From the NCBI GenBank assembly GCA_007132225.1, contig SLPB01000079.1, forward strand, positions 1-35,328: a stretch of DNA of 35,328 bases, read 5' to 3'. The DNA is from Bacteroidales bacterium. Its GTDB lineage: Bacteria; Bacteroidota; Bacteroidia; Bacteroidales; PUMT01. Position numbers and translations under genes: made by a program. The notes below the pieces were generated by a model. That model was not told the origin of the DNA and searched no databases. It worked only from the letters and a program-made list of their open reading frames with translations. Below are positions 16,628-25,810 of the stretch, in pieces; within the stretch, counting starts at the first letter, position 1, and every line of letters begins with the position of its first letter.

Positions 16628-18232
16628 ATGAAAAACAAGGTCCTTATTGCAGGAGACAATCTGAAGTCACTTACTGTTTTAAGAAAAATACTTGAACTAT
16701 TCACAAATGAATTTGAAGTAATAGAAGTAATAACAGAGTACAACCTGGAAAAGATTACAACCGTCCTTTCAGAGAATATCACCGATATAATTATTTTGAG
16801 TTATAACTCTCCTTCTGACACTGGAATTAAGGCCCTTGAAACCCTTAAAAGCAATACACTGACAAACACCATTCCGGTTTTAATAGTCACTGAATTCGTT
16901 TCCTCAGAAGTCCAGCAGGCTATAACTGCGGGTGCAGATGATTTTATAAAAAACCCTGTTGAAAGAATAGAATTACTTGTCCGGATCAAGTACCTTATCC
17001 AGCGAAGCCGCCTTTACAAGGAAAACATCAGGCAATCATCAGAGCTGAAAAAGCTTTCCCTGATAGCTAACAAATCTCAAAACTCAGTCCTTATAACCAC
17101 TACCAGTGGGGAGATAGAGTGGGTAAACAACGGATTTGAAAAGCTTTACGAGTACTCACTTGAGGAATTTAAAAGATATTACGGCACTTATCTTCCGGAA
17201 ATATCGCCTGAATTTTCGAGAGCATTGAAAAAATGCAAAAAAAATGGTAAATGGGTGGTTTATGAAAATTTCTGGACAACAAGATCGGGAAATAAAAAAT
17301 GGATACAGACCTCCCTTACTCCGATAATAGATAACCATGGTGAATTATCCAGTTTTATTGCAGTTGAAACAGATATAACCCAATTAAAACTGACACAGGA
17401 GAGATTGCTTGAAATGAATCAGGATCTTGTAGATCTAACAGTTAACCTTGAGCAGATAAACCTGAAACTTGAAGAACATCAAAAAGAAGTTAGCAGGCAA
17501 AAAAAACTGGCAGACGATCAAAAAAAACTGGCAGATGATCTTCTGATGAATATTTTTCCATATGAAATTGCTGAACAACTTAAAGAAAAGGGGTACGCCA
17601 TGCCCAAACACTACAGGCTCGTTTCGATTATGTTTACAGACTTTGCGGGGTTTACCAAGCTGTCGGATCAATTGAGTATCCATGATCTTATTAAGGAGCT
17701 AAGCATGTATTTTGAAAAATTTGACTCAATTGCCCAAAAGCATTATATTGAAAAAATTAAAACTATTGGCGATTCATATATGTGTGCCGGTGGACTGCCC
17801 CTGAGAAACCACAGTAACCCTATAGATATAGTTCTTGCAGCCCTGGAAATACAGAAGTTCGTAAAAGAAGCCAACAAGATTAAGCTGAAAAATAACCAGC
17901 CAAAATGGGAAATAAGACTTGGCATACATACCGGAGAAGTCATAGCCGGAGTAATAGGAACAAGCAAAATGGCTTATGACATCTGGGGCGATGCAGTTAA
18001 TACTGCAAGCAGAATGGAAACCAACGGCCAGGTCAATAAAATAAATATCTCTGGCAGCACCTACAAGTACGTTTACCCTTATTTCGATTGTACCTACAGG
18101 GGCAAGATTGAAGCCCGGAACAAGGGTCAGATTGACATGTATTTTCTTGAAAGGCTTAAAAAAGAATATTCCGCCGATAAGGAAGGTGTTTTCCCAAACA
18201 GCCTTTTCACAACATTGCTGTCAGAATTTTAA
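16628..18232 (+). CDS. Receiver-PAS-class III adenylate cyclase
   Basis: The 534-residue cytosolic signalling protein has three domains. Residues 3-125 are a response-regulator receiver, but the phosphoacceptor Asp is Ser58 (IIILSYNSPSDTG); the Thr (T88) and Lys (K108) switch residues remain. Residues 142-252 are a PAS domain with a PAC end (FIAVETDITQLK). A coiled coil at about 253-305 includes the tandem KKLADDQKKLADD, as seen before cyclase domains. Residues 328-510 are the catalytic domain. Metal ligands are D338 (FTDFAGFT) and D382 (IGDSYM). Base-specific K378 and D451 (YDIWGDAVNTASRME) predict ATP and hence cAMP rather than cGMP. N458 and R462 are the transition-state residues. All catalytic residues are present. 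No membrane segment is visible. It appears to be a single-gene unit. Confidence 0.92.
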   Translation: MKNKVLIAGDNLKSLTVLRKILELFTNEFEVIEVITEYNLEKITTVLSENITDIIILSYNSPSDTGIKALETLKSNTLTNTIPVLIVTEFVSSEVQQAITAGADDFIKNPVERIELLVRIKYLIQRSRLYKENIRQSSELKKLSLIANKSQNSVLITTTSGEIEWVNNGFEKLYEYSLEEFKRYYGTYLPEISPEFSRALKKCKKNGKWVVYENFWTTRSGNKKWIQTSLTPIIDNHGELSSFIAVETDITQLKLTQERLLEMNQDLVDLTVNLEQINLKLEEHQKEVSRQKKLADDQKKLADDLLMNIFPYEIAEQLKEKGYAMPKHYRLVSIMFTDFAGFTKLSDQLSIHDLIKELSMYFEKFDSIAQKHYIEKIKTIGDSYMCAGGLPLRNHSNPIDIVLAALEIQKFVKEANKIKLKNNQPKWEIRLGIHTGEVIAGVIGTSKMAYDIWGDAVNTASRMETNGQVNKINISGSTYKYVYPYFDCTYRGKIEARNKGQIDMYFLERLKKEYSADKEGVFPNSLFTTLLSEF

Positions 18233-18421
18233 ATATTTACACAACATTGAAAAACAAGTTAATAAAACTCACCGATCAATCACTTTTTTTTGCTTTTGCT
18301 AATATTGAACCACCACCCGGATAATTAGAGGCCAATAATATTTATATATACGCAAAAAAATAATATTTTTGAGCCTGATATTACCAAAGCATAAAATGCA
18401 AATTACAAACAATGTCCTTAT

Positions 18422-19405
18422 ATGAGGAGTTTCCGTATCTTTGTATTTCTCCCTGTTATATTGTTTGCGTGTAAAACAACGCATTATACTCCGTCGGCCC
18501 CTACTGCTACGCGGACTGAATACATAGATCGATTCAGTGATCTTGCCATAAGGGAAATGAGGCGCACAGGAATTCCTGCCAGTATAAAAATGGCCCAGGC
18601 CATCCTTGAATCCGGAGATGGTAACAGCAGGCTTGCACAACGCGGGAATAACCATTTTGGCATTAAATGCCATGACTGGACAGGCAGGAAAATATATCAC
18701 GATGATGATCAGCGCAATGAATGTTTCAGAAGATATTCCCATCCTGATGAGTCTTTCTATGATCATAGTGATTTCCTCACCGGACGTGCAAGATATGCTA
18801 ATCTTTTTAAACTCGATCCCCACGATTACAAGTCATGGGCAAAGGGATTGAAAGCAGCGGGTTATGCCACCAATCCGAATTATGACAGGATCCTTATAAG
18901 GATCATCGAGGAAAATGAGCTTTATAAGCTGGACAGGGGGGTCAGACCAGAACCGGGAGCAGGAATATCAGAAAGGCAGGTCTCCCGTGATCCAGAACCT
19001 TCAACTTCTGCGCCCGGAAGGAAGGTAATGAAAAGAAACAGGATAAATTACATCACAGCCAAAGAAGGGGATACTTACGAGAGTATTACAAAAGAGATGG
19101 AGCTTATGCCCTGGGAACTATCCAGATATAATGACATTCCATCAGGAGCAAATATAAATCCCGGAGATATCATATACCTTCAGCCAAAACGCAGAAGAGC
19201 AGAAAGAGGATCCGAAATTCATATAGTATCCCCGGGGGAGACCATTCATGATATATCCCAACTATATGGTATCAGGATGAGACGACTGCTCCGGAGAAAT
19301 CATATGGAAGAGGGGCAGCAACCTTCTCCCGGAGATACAATTTATTTGCGAAGAGACAGTAAAAATTTGGATCGGCAGGGTTTCGGGCCTGAATACGACC
19401 TGTAG
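18422..19405 (+). CDS. LysM lipoprotein N-acetylglucosaminidase
   Basis: The 327-residue lipoprotein has a signal peptide with lipobox ILFAC, lipidated at C17. A glucosaminidase (FlgJ/GH73-like) domain spans about 35-175. Its likely catalytic Glu is E63 in MAQAILESGDGNSRLA, and the NNHFGIKCHDW, YSHPDESFYDHSDFL and YATNPNYDRIL motifs are typical. Two LysM domains follow, at about 209-255 (ITAKEGDTYESI to NPGDIIYL) and 268-313 (IVSPGETIHDI to SPGDTIYL), and should bind peptidoglycan. It cleaves the GlcNAc-MurNAc backbone during wall remodelling. The ATG at 18422 is needed for the signal peptide. It ends 8 bp from the convergent fmt stop. Confidence 0.92.
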   Translation: MRSFRIFVFLPVILFACKTTHYTPSAPTATRTEYIDRFSDLAIREMRRTGIPASIKMAQAILESGDGNSRLAQRGNNHFGIKCHDWTGRKIYHDDDQRNECFRRYSHPDESFYDHSDFLTGRARYANLFKLDPHDYKSWAKGLKAAGYATNPNYDRILIRIIEENELYKLDRGVRPEPGAGISERQVSRDPEPSTSAPGRKVMKRNRINYITAKEGDTYESITKEMELMPWELSRYNDIPSGANINPGDIIYLQPKRRRAERGSEIHIVSPGETIHDISQLYGIRMRRLLRRNHMEEGQQPSPGDTIYLRRDSKNLDRQGFGPEYDL

Positions 19406-19413
19406 ATGTTTTT

Positions 19414-20376
19414 TTACCTGAAAAAAGCCGGTCTCATCGTCCTGAAACCCCGCAAAAAATCGGTGCAGGACATCACTTTTTTGCCTTCAGCCTGAATTGT
19501 TTTAAGAACAACTATTCCCTCGCCTGCAGCAATTTGAATATTTTCGGTTGAATCCACTACCTTACCCGGAGGATAACTATGTGAACCTGAAATTTTATCA
19601 ACCTCAAAAACCTTTAAATTTATTGTTCTGCCGTTGATAACCATTTTGGTCCACGCAGCCGGATAAGGACTCAGTCCGCGCACAAAATCATATATCTTTT
19701 CAGCCGGTAATGACCAGTTGATGCGGCAGTCATTTTTTGAAATTTTTGGAGCTGCCGAAAGTTCAGGCGGCAGCTCCATCTGATCCTGAGAAATTGGTTT
19801 TACTTTTCCTTTTGTCATAGCTTCAACAGTCTTGAGAAGAAGTCCGGCACCAGTAAGCATCAATTTATCATGCAGACTGCCGGCAGTTTCATTATAAGCA
19901 ATTCCTGTTTTTTCCTGCAACAATATTTTCCCTTTGTCTATCTCTTTCTCTATAAGAAAGGTTGTTACGCCGGTAATTTTTTCACCATTTATTATTGCAT
20001 GATTAATTGGTGCTGCTCCCCGGTATAAAGGCAAAAGAGATGCATGCAGATTTACAGTGCCCATTGGCGGAATGCTCCACACTTTCTCCGGCAGCATTCT
20101 AAAAGCAACTACTATAAAGAGATCGGCGGATAACTTTCGGAGCACATTGGCAAAATCATCATCTTTCAGGTTGGAAGGTTGCAGTACAGCAATATCGTTG
20201 GCAATAGCAAAGGACTTAACCTCAGACTCCCTGACTTTAAGTCCCCTGCCGGAAGGTTTGTCAGGTGATGTAACAACAGCTTTTACATGATAACCATTAT
20301 TTATAAGTATTTCCAGTGAGGGAACTGCAAACCGGGGCGTTCCCATAAAAATTATGGTGGGTTTATGTTTGCCCAT
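19414..20376 (-). CDS. fmt: Methionyl-tRNA formyltransferase
   Basis: The 320-residue enzyme formylates initiator Met-tRNA with 10-formyl-tetrahydrofolate. The N-terminal Rossmann domain begins with IIFMGTPRFAVPSL (8-21). The catalytic triad is N109, H111 and D147 within NLHASLLPLYRGAAPINHAI (109-128) and EIDKGKIL. The tRNA-specific loop KPSGRGLK (40-47) and a C-terminal OB-fold domain (about 205-320) are present. Length is normal. It is the last gene of the lptF-GT4-GT2-ribBA-fmt run, 17 bp after the ribBA stop. Confidence 0.97.
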   Translation of the reverse strand: MGKHKPTIIFMGTPRFAVPSLEILINNGYHVKAVVTSPDKPSGRGLKVRESEVKSFAIANDIAVLQPSNLKDDDFANVLRKLSADLFIVVAFRMLPEKVWSIPPMGTVNLHASLLPLYRGAAPINHAIINGEKITGVTTFLIEKEIDKGKILLQEKTGIAYNETAGSLHDKLMLTGAGLLLKTVEAMTKGKVKPISQDQMELPPELSAAPKISKNDCRINWSLPAEKIYDFVRGLSPYPAAWTKMVINGRTINLKVFEVDKISGSHSYPPGKVVDSTENIQIAAGEGIVVLKTIQAEGKKVMSCTDFLRGFRTMRPAFFR

Positions 20377-20393
20377 TTCAGTAATTTAAGATC

Positions 20394-21662
20394 TTATTTT
20401 TCAGGATTTCCCTCTGATTCTTCAGGTCTTACAATATCCAAAAAATGACCCATTTTATCTCTCTTTGTGACCAGGTAGTTATAATTATGTATATTGGTCT
20501 TTGATTTCATATGAATGGTTTCAACAATCTCAAGACCGTATCCCTCAAGCCCTTTCCGTTTAAAAGGATTGTTTGCAATCAGCTTGATCTTTCCAACTCC
20601 AAGTTCATGAAGTATGTTGGCCCCTACACCAAAATCCCGTTCATCTTCATTAAATCCAAGGTTAATGTTTGCCTGTATGGTATCCATTCCCTCTTCCTGC
20701 AATTTATAGGCAGCCATCTTATTGAATAATCCAATACCCCTGCCTTCCTGGTTAAGATAAACAATAACACCCTTGCCTTCCTTTTGCACCATTTTCATCG
20801 CCTCATGTAACTGGTTGCCACAATCACAACGCAGACTCCCGAAAATATCACCGGTTACACATGATGAGTGAACCCTGACCAGGATGGGATCCTCCCTTTT
20901 CCATATACCTTTTATAATAGCAACATGCTCCATCCCATTGGATTTCTGCCTGAAAGGAATAAGATGAAAATCACCATATTTGGTGGGAAATTTCACCTCC
21001 ACTCCCTTTTCAATTATGCTTTCCTGCCTGAGCCTGAAGGCTATTAGATTTTCAATGGAAATAATCTTGAGATCGAACTGATCGGCTATCCCGATTAAGT
21101 CGGGCAACCTGGCCATAGAACCATCGGCATTCATTATTTCCACCAGCACTCCCCCATGCCTTAATCCGGCAAGAACAGAAAGATCAACTGCAGCTTCAGT
21201 ATGTCCTGCGCGCCTGAGAACGCCTTTACTCTTAGCTTTCAACGGGAATACGTGCCCTGGCCGGGCCAGATCTTCTGATTTGGTTTCAGGATCAACAAGC
21301 GCATTAATGGTTTTAGCCCTGTCTGAAGCAGATATTCCTGTAGTACAGCCCTTGCCTATAAGATCAACTGAAACAGTAAAAGCAGTTTCATGCAGAGAAG
21401 TATTCTTGCCTACCATTAACTCAAGCTCCAGCTCATTGCAGCGTTCCTCGGGAAGTGCCGCACAAATCAACCCGCGGCCGTGGGTAGCCATAAAATTAAC
21501 AATTTCAGGAGTTGTAAGCTCTGCAGGAGCAACAAAATCACCTTCATTCTCGCGGTCTTCATCATCAACCACAATAATAATCTTCCCCTTCTTAATATCT
21601 TCAATAGCTTCATCTATGGAATTCAGTTTCCTACTGATCCCTTTTTGTTGGTTGCCAGACAT
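20394..21662 (-). CDS. ribBA: Bifunctional DHBP synthase / GTP cyclohydrolase II
   Basis: The 422-residue fusion carries out both entry reactions of riboflavin synthesis. The N half (about 11-212, RibB) makes 3,4-dihydroxy-2-butanone 4-phosphate from ribulose 5-phosphate and has [11 protein letters not shown] (33-43), GHVFPL (136-141) and H154 in RAGHTEA. The C half (about 218-410, RibA) opens GTP to the pyrimidine precursor. It has the zinc ligands C268, C279 and C281 ([17 protein letters not shown]) and the QEGRGIGL motif (305-312). Both active sites look intact. The ATG at 21662 lies 32 nt inside the end of the upstream glycosyltransferase gene; the next Met is far too late. So the two genes truly overlap and are translated in different frames. 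Confidence 0.96.
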   Translation of the reverse strand: MSGNQQKGISRKLNSIDEAIEDIKKGKIIIVVDDEDRENEGDFVAPAELTTPEIVNFMATHGRGLICAALPEERCNELELELMVGKNTSLHETAFTVSVDLIGKGCTTGISASDRAKTINALVDPETKSEDLARPGHVFPLKAKSKGVLRRAGHTEAAVDLSVLAGLRHGGVLVEIMNADGSMARLPDLIGIADQFDLKIISIENLIAFRLRQESIIEKGVEVKFPTKYGDFHLIPFRQKSNGMEHVAIIKGIWKREDPILVRVHSSCVTGDIFGSLRCDCGNQLHEAMKMVQKEGKGVIVYLNQEGRGIGLFNKMAAYKLQEEGMDTIQANINLGFNEDERDFGVGANILHELGVGKIKLIANNPFKRKGLEGYGLEIVETIHMKSKTNIHNYNYLVTKRDKMGHFLDIVRPEESEGNPEK

Positions 21663-22800
21663 TTGTTTTAACTCCTTTCAGAAATTTAATAAACCCCACC
21701 AGCAAAGCGAAGTTCATACTTATAAAATGTGTTATAAACCGTAAAATTATAACATGAATTTGGTTTTTTCCTAAAAAATAATCAATAATTGGCAAACTTA
21801 AAATAAATATCTGGCCAATAAACAGATACTTAAAAAAAAAATAATTCTCGCTTAATAAAAAACTGGTTATGAATACTCCCCCAAGAAAAAAAGGCCCCAG
21901 CCATCTTAATACTTTATGTGAAAAATAACAAAATGAGAGTCCGGGAATAGTTGAGGTAAGGTATTTTGAAAAATGCCTGAGGTTTTGATAATTACCCGCG
22001 GCAATCCTGACCTTTCGCCTGAACTCCTCGACAAGACTGTTTGAAACATCCTCGTATACATATGCATTCTCTTCGATAATTGATTTATGATATGATCCAA
22101 GAACCTCCATATTCAGATAAAAATCATCCACCAGGAACAGGGGCGGTACATCCGAGTACAATTCCTTTCTCATCGCATAGCAACCACCGAAAGGCCCCAT
22201 CATCGTTCCCCAGATAACTCCTTCATAATATTTAATTTTCACTTCCCTTGTTATGTATGCATTTTCCGGAAAAGAAATGCCGCAATGCTTTAATCCCTTA
22301 TGTCTCATATTGGAGTCAACAAGTCCGATCTCCTTGTTTTTAAAATGCTTAACAAGATGAAACAAGGTGTCCGGTTCCAGTTTTACATTAGCATCTGTGA
22401 TAATAAGTATATCTGCATCAGCTAACCTGGCAAGCTCATTTATTATGGCTGATTTCCCCTGGCGGTTTTTAAAAACCAGATATTTCAGGCAATTATTTGA
22501 CAGGGACAGTTCTTTAAGGATAATTTCAGTATTATCACTAGAAGCATCTGAGCCTATGAGTATTTCTATTTTGGAACCAGGTAACTTATTGTCAAGAATG
22601 CTTTGAACCTTTTCAGACAAAACATTTTGCTCATTGTGCACTGCCATCAAAACGGCTATTCTGGGAAATACCGGTTCATATCCATAGGTTATCACATTTT
22701 GTGATTTTCCGGAAGCAAAGAACCTGAGCAAGGCCGGGTATAATAAATAGGTATATACCAGGGCCGAGAATGACAACCAGAAAATAAAAATGGTCATCAT
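21631..22800 (-). CDS. Family 2 glycosyltransferase, membrane
   Basis: The 389-residue GT-A enzyme has an N-terminal membrane helix (about 3-25) and a catalytic domain from about residue 47 ([14 protein letters not shown]). The donor/metal motif is D136-A-N138 ([11 protein letters not shown]), a DxN rather than DxD. An acidic pair in [12 protein letters not shown] is the likely catalytic base region, and [14 protein letters not shown] is the acceptor/Q-R region. Several C-terminal membrane segments follow from about 290. The C-terminus ([13 protein letters not shown]) resembles other membrane GT2 enzymes, supporting the annotated end. The start overlaps the GT4 stop as ATGA. Lipid-linked or surface glycan assembly is likely, fitting the neighbouring lptF. 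Confidence 0.9.
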   Translation of the reverse strand: MMTIFIFWLSFSALVYTYLLYPALLRFFASGKSQNVITYGYEPVFPRIAVLMAVHNEQNVLSEKVQSILDNKLPGSKIEILIGSDASSDNTEIILKELSLSNNCLKYLVFKNRQGKSAIINELARLADADILIITDANVKLEPDTLFHLVKHFKNKEIGLVDSNMRHKGLKHCGISFPENAYITREVKIKYYEGVIWGTMMGPFGGCYAMRKELYSDVPPLFLVDDFYLNMEVLGSYHKSIIEENAYVYEDVSNSLVEEFRRKVRIAAGNYQNLRHFSKYLTSTIPGLSFCYFSHKVLRWLGPFFLGGVFITSFLLSENYFFFKYLFIGQIFILSLPIIDYFLGKNQIHVIILRFITHFISMNFALLVGFIKFLKGVKTNVWQPTKRDQ

Positions 22801-24005
22801 ATAACATGTTTTTTGTAAAAATCAGTTAACTCTCCTGTGATGGTACTGTTATTAAAATAATTATGTGCTAAATTTTTTGCATTCATACCCAAGCTTTTAG
22901 CATAACCCTGATCAGTCAGTAACTGGTCTATGCATCTGATAAAAGCATGTTCGTTATCAGCCAGCAGGATATGCTCGCCATGCTCAGCGGGAATACCCGA
23001 AATGGAGAAAGATGTTGCTATTATTGGCTTTCCCATAAACATTGCTTCAATTATCTTAACTCTTATACCGCTTCCGGAAAACAAAGGAACTATAAATATT
23101 GAGTTTTGACAGAGAAAATCCTTTGAATTTTCAACTTCACCAATAAAATCAATGCCTTTTTCGGTAAGTTTTCTCACCAGACTGTCTCCCGCATTCCTGC
23201 CTGCAACAAAAAATTTCAACCCGGGATATTTATCTTTGACCACAGTCCACACTTTTTCGACAAGCCAGTTAAGTGACTCAATATTTGGCAGCCAGTCCAG
23301 TGCACCAATATATTGCAAAAAAATATTATCATTGTGATTTTGTCTGGTTTCGGGAAACTCATTAACCGACATCCCAAAAGGCGTAACTATAGAAGGTTTT
23401 TCATTACCCATTGAATTTAATACTTCAAGATCGGTTTCCGTGACAGTTGCAAGAAGATCATATGAATTAATAAAATTCTGCTCATAATTCCTGACCCTTT
23501 TTTGCAGTTCATTAAGATAGAATTTCCTGAACCTGCTTTTCTCCCTTTTCTTATAAGTACCCCAAATTATATGTTCAACATTATGGGCCCTGTATGAAAT
23601 TCCCGCAACAGTATTCTCCCGTATTGTTTCAACATAGGGTAACAGGTATAATCCTTCCAACTGAACAATATCATATGCTTCTTCCCTCAGCATCCCGGCA
23701 AGAGCAAGGCGAAACCTGCTGTTATCATAAAGGCCTGCATTATAGGGAATTGAGGAGAACAGAAAATTGCAAAAAAAACCAAAATAGCTGAATGAATTAT
23801 CAATATTCACAGATACGACCCTGCCCATACCCTTAATATCAATACCCGATGTATCATTGAAGGAAAAATGCCTACTGGTATTCATTGCCAGCAGATCAAC
23901 TTTATTGCCCGCTTCCACCAGTCCTTTTACCATATTATAGCTGGCAAGTGCCCCCCCGTCGAGGGAGGGGAAAGGAAATTTATTGCAGACCAGCAAAATA
24001 TTCAT
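22797..24005 (-). CDS. GT4-type (GT-B fold) glycosyltransferase
   Basis: The 402-residue soluble enzyme has the two Rossmann domains of retaining GT-B transferases. The N-terminal NILLVCNKFPFPSLDGGALASYNMVKGL (2-29) gives the acceptor-side glycine loop (DGG, 16-18). RAHNVEH (139-145) is a conserved acceptor motif. The donor-binding C domain has GSGIRVKIIEAMFMGKP (311-327), with K317 and E320 in the positions that bind the nucleotide-sugar. It overlaps lptF at its start and GT2 at its end by 4 nt each, so the three are translationally coupled. Donor and acceptor cannot be inferred. LPS or exopolysaccharide assembly is the likely setting. Confidence 0.9.
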   Translation of the reverse strand: MNILLVCNKFPFPSLDGGALASYNMVKGLVEAGNKVDLLAMNTSRHFSFNDTSGIDIKGMGRVVSVNIDNSFSYFGFFCNFLFSSIPYNAGLYDNSRFRLALAGMLREEAYDIVQLEGLYLLPYVETIRENTVAGISYRAHNVEHIIWGTYKKREKSRFRKFYLNELQKRVRNYEQNFINSYDLLATVTETDLEVLNSMGNEKPSIVTPFGMSVNEFPETRQNHNDNIFLQYIGALDWLPNIESLNWLVEKVWTVVKDKYPGLKFFVAGRNAGDSLVRKLTEKGIDFIGEVENSKDFLCQNSIFIVPLFSGSGIRVKIIEAMFMGKPIIATSFSISGIPAEHGEHILLADNEHAFIRCIDQLLTDQGYAKSLGMNAKNLAHNYFNNSTITGELTDFYKKHVI

Positions 24006-25486
24006 AATCCGGATCTGATCTTCGACACATGTCGCATTATTAGGCCTTTAACAGTCTTCTCGATCTTTTTAAAGAACTTAAAATAAGTTTCAGTATTAAG
24101 TATCACAGAATCAGTGGTTGCCTTATATGTTAAAAATATGCCCATGGGAAGAAGGATAATACTTGAGATCCACATGCCAGGAAAAGGAGGTATCACCAAT
24201 TCCTTAACAAATTTCTGTGAAGAGATATCAATCACATAATACAGTACGAAAAACAAAACCGACACCACCACCGGCATACCTAATCCTCCTTTTCTTATAA
24301 TAGCACCCAGCGGGGCGCCTATAAAAAAGAATATAAAGCATGCAAATGAAAGAGTGAATTTCCGGTGCCACTCCATTTCATATCTTCGGATTCGGCGGTT
24401 TTGGAAGTCAAAATTTGTTTTTGTCGATGTTATCTGGTTCCTGACATTCCTTGCCTCGGATAAAGCTATCTCAAGGGCATCTATTCGTTGCTCCCTGCTG
24501 AGAGTGTCATTTATTTGAAAAATGTCTACGGGAGTCCTTTGAATAACAACATTGGTATCACTCCCCGGGGGGCGGCGAATTTCTTTTTTGAAAAAATTCC
24601 CCCTTATAATATTTTCGGCATGATCGGAAACTTCTTTTGAAAGTTTATAGCTGAGAGAGTCGGTTGTCATCTCCAGCTGACTTAGATTCATCATCTGGGA
24701 ATTATGACGGAAATGATCTTCATCTGTTCGTTGAAGATCAAAGCCCGACAATTCAATATGCAATACCTGTTCTTCGAACCTGTCATGGCGGTGAGGAAAT
24801 GACCTGTCATTTCTGTGACGTACATTTTCTTCCATTTCCTCATAATTATAACCACTGTAAAGAGTGGTAATCAGGTATGTTTTGTCTTCGGTTATCCTCA
24901 TAAAACCGGAATCAGCAACTGTCACCTTTAAATTACCTCTTCTGTCAGCATGATCATAAATTTTAATATCATACATCATATTGGTCCGGTGGTTTTTACC
25001 TGAAACCTTAATACTGAAATTATCTATACCATTATAGAATATCCCCTCCCTTATTTGCATTTCAGGCCTCTGTTGCTGAATATCATAGAGCAACGAGCGC
25101 ATTTTAAGGTTTGTGTATGGCAAAACAATGACAGAAAAATAAAAGGCACCAACGCTCATCATTGCAGTTAAAATTATCAGGGGACTCATAATCCTCTGAA
25201 GTGAGATACCTGCGGATTTCAGAGCAGTAAGTTCAAAATTCTCACCCATATTACCGAAGGTCATCAGAGATGATAACAGTATGGCAAGAGGAAGAGCAAG
25301 GGGTACAAGTCCGGCCGAGGTATATAATAACAATTCGGCAATAACTGCCAATTCAAGGCCCTTGCCGATTAAATCGTCAATGTATTTCCACAGGAACTGC
25401 AGGAGCAGTATAAAAACAACCACGAAAAAAGTGGAAATCAGAGGCCCTATATATGATTTTAAAACAAAAAAATGAAGTTTCTTCAT
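24002..25486 (-). CDS. LptF/LptG family lipopolysaccharide-export permease (LptF-like)
   Basis: The 494-residue YjgP/YjgQ-family permease is the probable partner of the LptG-like protein at 4147-5241. Three N-terminal membrane helices (about 12-34, 58-78, 100-122) precede the periplasmic jellyroll (about 145-270). Unlike the 364-residue partner, a further charged, mostly helical segment of about 100 residues (about 275-370) lies before the last three helices (about 377-394, 402-420, 437-454). This makes it about 130 residues longer than E. coli LptF. It leads an operon with two glycosyltransferases, ribBA and fmt. The SRPBCC gene upstream is separately terminated. Confidence 0.9.
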   Translation of the reverse strand: MKKLHFFVLKSYIGPLISTFFVVVFILLLQFLWKYIDDLIGKGLELAVIAELLLYTSAGLVPLALPLAILLSSLMTFGNMGENFELTALKSAGISLQRIMSPLIILTAMMSVGAFYFSVIVLPYTNLKMRSLLYDIQQQRPEMQIREGIFYNGIDNFSIKVSGKNHRTNMMYDIKIYDHADRRGNLKVTVADSGFMRITEDKTYLITTLYSGYNYEEMEENVRHRNDRSFPHRHDRFEEQVLHIELSGFDLQRTDEDHFRHNSQMMNLSQLEMTTDSLSYKLSKEVSDHAENIIRGNFFKKEIRRPPGSDTNVVIQRTPVDIFQINDTLSREQRIDALEIALSEARNVRNQITSTKTNFDFQNRRIRRYEMEWHRKFTLSFACFIFFFIGAPLGAIIRKGGLGMPVVVSVLFFVLYYVIDISSQKFVKELVIPPFPGMWISSIILLPMGIFLTYKATTDSVILNTETYFKFFKKIEKTVKGLIMRHVSKIRSGL

Positions 25487-25810
25487 AAACTAATTGACTT
25501 GACAGAACTTGCCCTGCAGCATTTCCACCGCAGCTCATTTGATTTCCAGGCTATTCAGACTAATGAATTATTTCCTTGCAATATTTGCTTTCCTTTAAAA
25601 AGTTTGTTAATTAATCTGATTATAACTGCTATTAATTGAATTCGGGTTGGCCCCGACATCAAAGAAGAAAAATACAGTACGATTAAATTGCTAAAAACCT
25701 GATAGTTGAATATTAACAGGTTTTTATACAAAGAATAAACGTTTATTCCTGCACTTTTATGTTGAATCATTTAAAAAAAACAGATGCTAACAGCAGAAAA
25801 CCTGAAAGAA
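25487..25810. other. Intergenic region between SRPBCC gene and lptF
   Basis: This AT-rich gap of 324 bp has no convincing gene; a 71-codon minus-strand frame (25555-25770) is rejected. It holds a probable terminator (25692-25726) and a perfect 16-bp palindrome GAATAAAC-GTTTATTC (25733-25748). I could not place the lptF promoter. Confidence 0.5.
25692..25726 (-). terminator. Probable terminator of the SRPBCC gene
   Basis: TAAAAACCTG (25692-25701) and CAGGTTTTTA (25717-25726) form a perfect 10-bp stem with a 15-nt loop. The U-tract is part of the 3' arm, and the structure reads as a terminator on either strand. It lies 85 bp past the SRPBCC stop. The stem is AU-rich, so efficiency is uncertain. 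Confidence 0.5.

Noticed and set aside
18436-18443. TATCTTTG promoter box at the start of the LysM lipoprotein gene
   Set aside because: It lies inside the signal-peptide codons, which the lipobox proves are translated; transcription starting after it would lose the signal peptide.
25555-25770. 71-codon minus-strand frame between the SRPBCC gene and lptF
   Set aside because: The translation is generic hydrophobic/AT-driven, with no ribosome site, and it spans the terminator stem and palindrome; no recognisable domain.
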